Notes under the pieces: generated by a model
The model's database searches: none
Told to the model about the DNA's origin: nothing
What the model saw: only the letters and a program-made list of their open reading frames with translations
Origin: Halichondria panicea
Lineage: Eukaryota > Porifera > Demospongiae > Suberitida > Halichondriidae
Assembly (NCBI RefSeq): GCF_963675165.1
Contig: NC_087391.1
Span: 5,364,126-5,428,125, forward strand
Reading direction: 5' to 3'
DNA: 64,000 bases
Shown: piece after piece, positions 58,093 to 64,000 of the stretch
Layout of the letters: the number at the start of each line of letters is the position of its first letter
Position numbering within the stretch: position 1 is the stretch's first letter
Position numbers and translations under genes: made by a program

Positions 58093-58356
58093 TGTACAGA
58101 GAAGTAGGCATTCAAAATACGTGTAGATCTAATTTCTCGTATTAAGTGTCATTGTTGACGAGCTGATGATGGCAGCACCAAGTTCTCTAGCTCACACTCT
58201 TTACTTGATCCACCATATTAATGATGAAACTATAGTCTACCTAGATCTTTATAATACCAAACATAAACAAGACTTGATAGCATAGGGCCCACACAAAAAT
58301 ATCTGACCTTAATTAACGCCACTAGTATTCCATATACCGTCCTGATACACTCCTGA

Positions 58357-58539
58357 TACCGTATAGTGGGTAATTTTCATGGGAGTAAATATTTGTTCCA
58401 CTCGGACACGAGTAAATCTGCATTGCATGCGTTCCGGTAAACCACGCCTACGTTTTCGTGGGGTATAATTTTGTGGAGGTCAACTTGCCCACAAAAATAA
58501 CGAATATTTTACCTCAAGAAATTTACCTGCTATACGGTA
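58357..58539. mobile_element. MITE, TACCGTATA family, copy 4
   Basis: 183 bp. Starts TACCGTATAGTGGGTAATTT and ends ACCTGCTATACGGTA; more similar to copy 1 than to copies 2 and 3. Single-ended relatives lie near 54531 and 56615. Confidence 0.75.
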
Positions 58540-58689
58540 TGCATTAGCCACTTTAGCCACTCACAACAAAATTATGATTGATAAGGACAGCTTGCAACTG
58601 TGACAAGATTTCTTATCTGATCCATGTGGAGAGACAAAAAACACAGTTCAGCCTGAAAAGAAAAGGCCGATAATTATGGTCATTACTGC

Positions 58690-58860
58690 ATGGGCCCTAA
58701 CATAACACATGTACAACCCCCCAAACAATCCTCAGAGAGCAGATTATCAAGGACAAGGGATCCATGAGTGGCAGTCAACAGGGAGAGCTGAGTCAGCAAT
58801 ACCACGCTTACATCCCATGCAGGTGCTTCAGTCCATTCCTTCATCAGCATGCATCTGGAA
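58690..58860 (-). pseudogene. Decayed partial copy of KIZ exon 4
   Basis: About 150 bp match KIZ exon 4 (60173-60334) closely, both sharing ACTCAGCTCTCCCT and an acceptor-like AG upstream. In this copy a TGA replaces a Cys codon of the parent frame and small indels shift the remainder (LLTQLSLLTATHGSLV survives in another frame). It lacks a functional donor. Interpreted as a local partial duplication of a host exon. Confidence 0.7.
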
Positions 58861-59111
58861 AATGAATCAACAACTGTTGCATGTACATACACTGTCACAC
58901 GTACATACATACACTGATTGTAGAAGGAATTTGCACTTGAAATGTTTTTAGATCTACTTCTTCTTATGATATCATGATGAACATTTCATTCATTTTGCTG
59001 CATGCAGAAACTCAAACTCTTATACTCTTATCTACTCTTAAGACTTGTGTGTACAAAAGACCATTTAAATTGATGTGCACACCATTTAAAAGTCAAAGTG
59101 CATATTATTTA

Positions 59112-62052
59112 TTAAAAGTCAAAGTCATTGTCAGCAGTAGCTTGTTTTCTTGAAGTTAAAAGTTCACTGGCTTCGTCTAGCTCGCTGTCCGAGTCGTCAT
59201 AGAAACCAAGTCTCCTTCGGAGACTGGAGTTGTTGGACATCAGGGATGGCATATTTGGAACACTGCAGAACAGAGGTAAAATTAAAAAAACACCCAACGC
59301 CCAATATTAATGAATAAGCACACAGTGTACAATCAATCACAATCACAGTGACTGGGACATGTGGACAATAATTCTAAATGAAAGGTCTGAATCATGTGCA
59401 CACACACAAACACACAAACACAGGGACTTAATTACTTGCTCTCTAATGCAGTAGGCACATATGCCGGTGGTGTAGCAATAGAGGAGTCATCAGAGCTGGT
59501 GGAATGCAGAGGCTGTTGAGCTCCTGGAGCGAGAGTTGGAGAGAAAGAGTCCATCACTAACTTCTTCTCGAGGAGTAGCACGGCTGAGCCTTCACTGAGG
59601 AGAGAGGAGTGTTCTGAGAGGTCACCTCTACGCCCACCCAGTGCAGAATAGTCCAGTAATACATCATGCTGTGCACCGGAGGGAAACTCAGCATCTATAC
59701 CTGTGTAGAGAATAACAACTTATAATCATCTGCCATGAATACACGTCAATACTCCATAAGACACTGACCTGGTAGACTACATGTATGAGATTCGTCAAAC
59801 TCCTCATCAGATACCCCATATGATACATCATGTGATTTGTCCGACTTCTCATGTGATGACTCAATATCGAGATTGAATAGTGCTATCAATTGCAGACAAG
59901 CTTTCTCAGATGGAGAGGTAAACAGAGCTGGTGTGAATATGGCTGCCAACTCGTCCAGTGCTCTACCAGTGTTATACAGAAACTGAGCGTGCTCCAACAG
60001 TGAGCCCCACACCTGTGACCACGGTGACCTGTGAACAAAATTGCTACGTTTAAATACATGTCTACTCCACGCTAATCTAGATGAATATTATCTACAATGT
60101 GTGCCTACAAAACATTCAGCTACATGTATGACTGTACTGTGCTCAAGTAACTAAATTTAGCTAATTTTTTACCTGAGGTTTATTGGGTGGCTAATTAAAG
60201 GAGCCTCCTCAGAGAGCAGGTTGTCAGGGACGAGGGATCCGTGGGTGGCAGTCAATAGGGAGAGCTGAGTCAGCAATACCACGCTCATCACTGACACGTC
60301 CCAGGTGCTGCAGTCCATTCCTTCATCAGCACACCTGGAAAATTTTGAAGAAAGCAAAATCAAAAAACGATAGCACATACATGATTATATAATATACACT
60401 GTTTGGAAGTTGCGTACTTGTAATGTTCTTACTTGATAATGTTGCTAGATAGAACATTGGAGTTGCTTATTTTCCGTTTCATTTTATCCGAGTCCTCAGG
60501 TTTCGTGTATAACTCCATGACAGTAGCTTCTCCTTCCACTCTTAGGTGATTGTTCAGAGTCCTCAATAAGTTGGTCACCACTCTGACAATGTCCGGGCGT
60601 TGGGGTGGGCTGTGAGGGGGTGAGGGTGTGGTGGGCGGGAGAGATGATGTACGAGTGGGTGTGGGGGGTGGACGTTGAGGTGGGCTGTGGGGAGGTGAGG
60701 GTATGGTGGGCGGGAGAGATGATACACGAGTGGGTGTGGGGGGTGGAGAGAGTGGAGAATTAATAGGGGAGTGATGCTGTGACAGTGTTCTAGCAGGTGA
60801 TGATTCGCTTGCCGGTTCATCTAGTGTGTGGTTTGATGCCGTACCAGCGTGTGATGATTCACTTGTAGGTTCATCTAGTGTGTGGTTTGATGCCGTACCA
60901 GCGTGTGATGATTCGCTTGCCGGTTCATCCAAACTGTGGTTTGATGCCGTACAAGCGTGTGTAGGCTTAATAGCAGGCTCCTCTAGTGTGTGGTTTGATG
61001 CCGTACCAGCGTGTGATGATTCGCTTGTAGGTTCATCCAAAGTGTGGTTTGATGCCGTACCAGATGGTGTATACTCAATAGCAGGTTCATCCAGAGTGTG
61101 GTTTGATGCCGTACCAGATGGTGTATACTCAATAGCAGGTTCATCCAGAGTGTGGTTTGATGTCACACCAGCTTGCTCAATAATAGGCTTGCTTAGAGTA
61201 TGCTTCAATGTCATATCAGCTTGCATAGGCTTCATAGCAGGTTCATCCAGAGTGTGGCTCGATGCCGTACCAGCTTGCTCAATAACAGGCTGATTCACAG
61301 TGCTCTCGACATTCTCAGGAGAATCGCCTTCTGAAAAAGAATAAGTGGATAAACTCGAGTCCAGCGATCTATCGGCAGGAGAGGGAGTTAATGAATCGGG
61401 TTGCCGTGGCAATGCTTGTGTAGGCTTGGGAGTAAGTGGATCGGGTTGCCATGGCAATGATTGTGTAGGCTTGGGAGTAAGTGGATCAGGTTGCCGTGGC
61501 AATGCTTGTGTAGGCCTGGACTCCATCTGTGTGGGTATAACACTCTCAGAAGAAGTTGTGGCTGGAGCTGCGGTTACTGTAACAGTTGTAGAGGTGGTCT
61601 CAACGTGGACAGATGCTGCTGTCACTTTAGGAGGTGCTTTGTTATTGTCCTCGTTCCCATGGTGACCTTTGCACTTTGACAGCCACTGAGGGTACACAGC
61701 TGCAACGTACTGCTGGTAGCGACTCTGCAGTATGAAGAGGAGCGTATATTCACTGTAGGTGGTACAACATTAAGGTACACACCTTGAGAGCATTTAGTTG
61801 ATTGTGGCACTGCTGACGACCTGCCAATAAGCTCTGTACTCTCTCCACATCCTTGAGTAGTGCAGCATTCCTCACACTACTCTGTCTCTGTCTCTCACAC
61901 ACACTCTCATACAAGGAACCTAGTCTGTGGGGCCGGGGAAATGTATGTACTGGGTAAAATTCCACAAGTCTTGTGCATGCATGATAGACTTACTCCTTCG
62001 TCTTTGATACAACATCTACTGTATTCTTCTGCCTTGTTAGTAGCTTGTTCAT
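59112..62052 (-). CDS. KIZ: Kizuna-like centrosomal protein
   Basis: Seven exons: 61994-62052, 61783-61924, 60433-61724, 60173-60334, 59769-60028, 59436-59700, 59112-59262. Total 2331 nt, 776 residues (human 673). The N-terminal coiled coil reads YESVCERQRQSSVRNAALLK and KDVERVQSLLAG (human KIZ: ICESEKKAHTRNQEYLKRFERVQAHV). The C-terminus ends GFYDDSDSELDEASELL and DNDFDF, like human WDESDDSNSEIEAAL and DSDDFYD. The long third exon carries Thr/Pro-rich sequence and about nine degenerate 18-residue repeats around HTLDEPASESSHAGTASN (60820-61290). In vertebrates kizuna is a PLK1 substrate that stabilises mitotic centrosomes and is linked to ciliary photoreceptor disease. Assignment rests on the two ends. 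Divergent from GCHFR. Confidence 0.72.
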
Positions 62053-62230
62053 CCTACACAGAACTACCCTACCTCCAACATACACACAACTCCAAAATTC
62101 ACTTTGCTTGAAAATGATTGTGAAATTCTAATTGGTACCCACTGTGACCTTTGACCCCATTCTAAATTTCAACTTTTTCTTTGTCGACCATTTCCAGACA
62201 TTTTACCTATAATCATTTACTACTATAATT

Positions 62231-62787
62231 ATACCTTACATTCTGATCAGCACTGTTGTAAGACTTGTAAGTGGATACATAATTAAATATTAAGGTGTGC
62301 TTATAATTGATAATACTTCATATCTGCAGGAGACGGGTCCGACTCTGTGTGGCGATGAGGAGAGTGAAAAGGGACTGATGACTCAATTGGACGCGGTTCT
62401 GCAGCTGGACTCCGGCAGAAGTTTGTGAGCACCATAAATATTGTGATTCACTAATTAACACACTTTCACATTAAATTGATGTTGCATGCATTCTAATGCG
62501 TCCCTAACAAAATCAATTCTCCTTCAGAAGTAGTATTTAAATTCAAGGTTATCGTTATAGACAACAGTAAATGCATATTGTTTTATTATTAGATAGTAAT
62601 AATTATAGCGGAGTATGCTTCTTTCCTTACTCTATTTATTCACTCATTTTTCTCCAGCAAGGCTTATATAAGCCCACTAACCCCGAGACAAGTGTTGTCA
62701 CGCCTGGCGTCCCTTGACTACAGAGTGGTCTGCTCCAGTGGAGTGGGGCAGACATGCATCTGGACTCTATTTAAAGACGCCATTTAA
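62231..62787 (+). CDS. GCHFR: GTP cyclohydrolase I feedback regulatory protein (no ATG visible)
   Basis: Three exons, 62231-62266, 62330-62424 and 62658-62787, total 261 nt, 86 residues (human 84). The product reads IPYILISTVVRLETGPTLCG (human MPYLLISTQIRMEVGPTMVG), then GDEESEKGLMTQL, YISPLTPRQVLSRLASLDYR and SSGVGQTCIWTLFKD (human MTGVGQTLVWCLHKE). GFRP mediates feedback control of tetrahydrobiopterin synthesis by binding GTP cyclohydrolase I. The codon at the expected start is ATA, and an in-frame TAA lies seven codons further upstream with no ATG between. A mutation, sequencing error, near-cognate start or upstream spliced exon are possible. Confidence 0.82.
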
Positions 62788-63033
62788 ATACTTGATTTAT
62801 GTCAACATTAACTATTCGTATAATATACACTGTATTTATCTTTTTGTACAATCACACAATTAATGCCCAATAATAATTATTCTTGCTAATTTATTGTATA
62901 TACATTGAAAATAAGTGAAATAAAAGTGAAGAGATAAAAATTAATAAGTGAATATAATTGCACAATAATAAATAAAATGGACAAATAAAAATAAATATTT
63001 GCACAGTAATAAAATTAAGAATGAATAACAAAA

Positions 63034-64000
63034 TTACCAATAGTTAACTGCTGGCTGACTAAACTGACTTGGTGCTTGGGTGTACATACTACTAACAGTC
63101 ATGTTGCTAGGGTGGCCAAGTTGTTCAGTCTGTGGCCGAGGGTAGGGCACTTGTGGGTTGGTTGTAGTGAACGGCAGATAAAGAGGGGGTGTGTTGGGTT
63201 GAGGGGGGCTCACAGGAAAATGGGGGGTCACCGGTGGACTGTATCTCGGCAGACAGTCTTGAGGTCCGGGTCTAGACAGATGGACTAAGGTGTTGGGCTG
63301 CTGATTGTTGGGCTGTTGGTTGTAGTCTGTGCTCTGCGTCAGGTAGAGGGGTAGTTCTGGGGTTGGTGGCTGTTGTAGATACGTTGACGGCCTTGTTGTC
63401 GGTAGAAACGGCGGTTGTAGATACAGTGACGGCCTTGTTGTCGGTGGTAACGGCTGTGAGAGGTAGCCTGAGAGACTGGTGGGGATACTGACTTGAGGGT
63501 TGGAACTGCTTGTCAGTTTGCGCTGCTTAGATCTCCTGTTTTGAAACCATACCTGTAGAAAGAGACTAAATACAATGCAGTGCACAGCAGCAATGTCATG
63601 CAGTATACATGCATGCAATATACAGCACTGTCAGGTACATGATATACACATAATATTATACTAAGACTATAATTATATAATAATGTATATATAGCAATGT
63701 CAGGTATACATGCATGCACACACTATGCAGTATATAGCATATACATGCATCAGTGATCTACTGTAGCACTCACATGTATCTTGCGTTGAGGTAGGGAGAG
63801 CTTGGTTGCAATCTCTTCCTTCTGCAGTTTGTCTGGGTAAGAATTGTGTGAATAGTAAGCCTCCAAGTAGCTGAGCTGTTTCTTGTTGTAGCATGTTCTT
63901 CCTCTCTTAGTTGGCTGCTCACTCTCCTCCTCTTCTTCTCTCTTCCTTTTCTGGGCCTGCTTCTGGACTGGGGTATCAGGTTTTCTGCTGTCAGAGCTAG
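63034..64000 (-). CDS. Homeobox gene, PRD-like, 5' truncated by the window edge
   Basis: Two exons are seen: 63774-64000 (continuing beyond the window) and 63034-63552. Spliced, they form a homeodomain RGRTCYNKKQLSYLEAYYSH ... EEIATKLSLPQRKIH/VWFQNRRSKQRKL. The invariant W48, F49, N51 and R53 are present, and residue 50 is Gln. Positions such as YPDKLQKEEIATKL and RRSKQRK resemble the PRD-like class, but class and orthologue cannot be fixed. An acidic/basic region precedes the homeodomain. The C-terminal exon is Pro/Gln/Tyr-rich with repeated TTRPSLYLQ and TTRPSTYLQ blocks, a likely activation domain. The intron interrupts the third helix just before VWF, a common position for animal homeobox introns. 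Confidence 0.88.

Noticed and set aside
60826-61293. Plus-strand 155-codon repetitive frame
   Set aside because: Antisense shadow of the kizuna repeats.

Overview
The window is animal nuclear DNA. Nearly every gene is a recognisable metazoan orthologue split by short spliceosomal introns (mostly 40-200 bp). The sequence is AT-rich, genes are packed tightly on both strands, and there is no operon structure. Content (kizuna, BANF1, VRK, FANCL, GCHFR, a homeobox gene, a ciliary microtubule inner protein) excludes fungi, plants and bacteria. Compactness, tiny introns and early-metazoan-style sequence divergence suggest a sponge, most likely a demosponge; that assignment is inference, not proof. 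Exon models were built by hand from splice sites and homology. For nearly all genes the summed coding length is a multiple of three, which supports them; single boundaries may still be off by a base.

Layout. 1-8.5 kb: 3' end of a CRIB-motif protein (+), TAF6L (-), FAM177 (+), pinin (-), CIMIP1 (+). 8.7-14.7 kb: PPP1R37 (-) and a COX7A-type subunit (+). 14.9-21.6 kb: a VRK kinase (-), BRMS1L (+), BANF1 (-), a Rab15-like GTPase (-). 22-28.9 kb: SIRT4, NIF3L1, an atypical Rab and FANCL, all (+). 29-35.7 kb: four tandem NAD(P)-dependent dihydroflavonol-reductase-like genes (-). 35.9-37.7 kb: EIF1AD and TYW5 (+). 37.9-49.8 kb: the 29-exon spliceosomal helicase AQR (-). 49.9-54 kb: TMEM234 (+), EEF1G (-), NDUFV2 (+). 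54-57.4 kb: a two-copy tandem duplication, each copy with a 72-residue membrane-protein gene (-). 57.8-64 kb: gene remnants, KIZ (-), GCHFR (+) and a truncated homeobox gene (-).

Architecture. Nine divergent (head-to-head) pairs occur, with start codons only 58-422 bp apart, so shared bidirectional promoters look like the local rule. VRK and its known substrate BANF1 lie within 2 kb of each other. Splicing is varied: one AT-AC (U12-type) intron, three GC-AG introns, a 20-nt internal exon, coding end-exons of 5 and 8 nt, and several CA/GT tracts abutting splice sites.

Repeats. Mobile content is small and non-coding: a fold-back family in several introns, a related eight-unit intronic satellite with dimeric structure, a TACCGTATA-ended MITE family, and short TAGCCTCGATTCCAGGC palindromes. 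I saw no retrovirus-like, Polinton or other capsid-bearing element, no CRISPR array, and no rRNA or tRNA gene that I can support.
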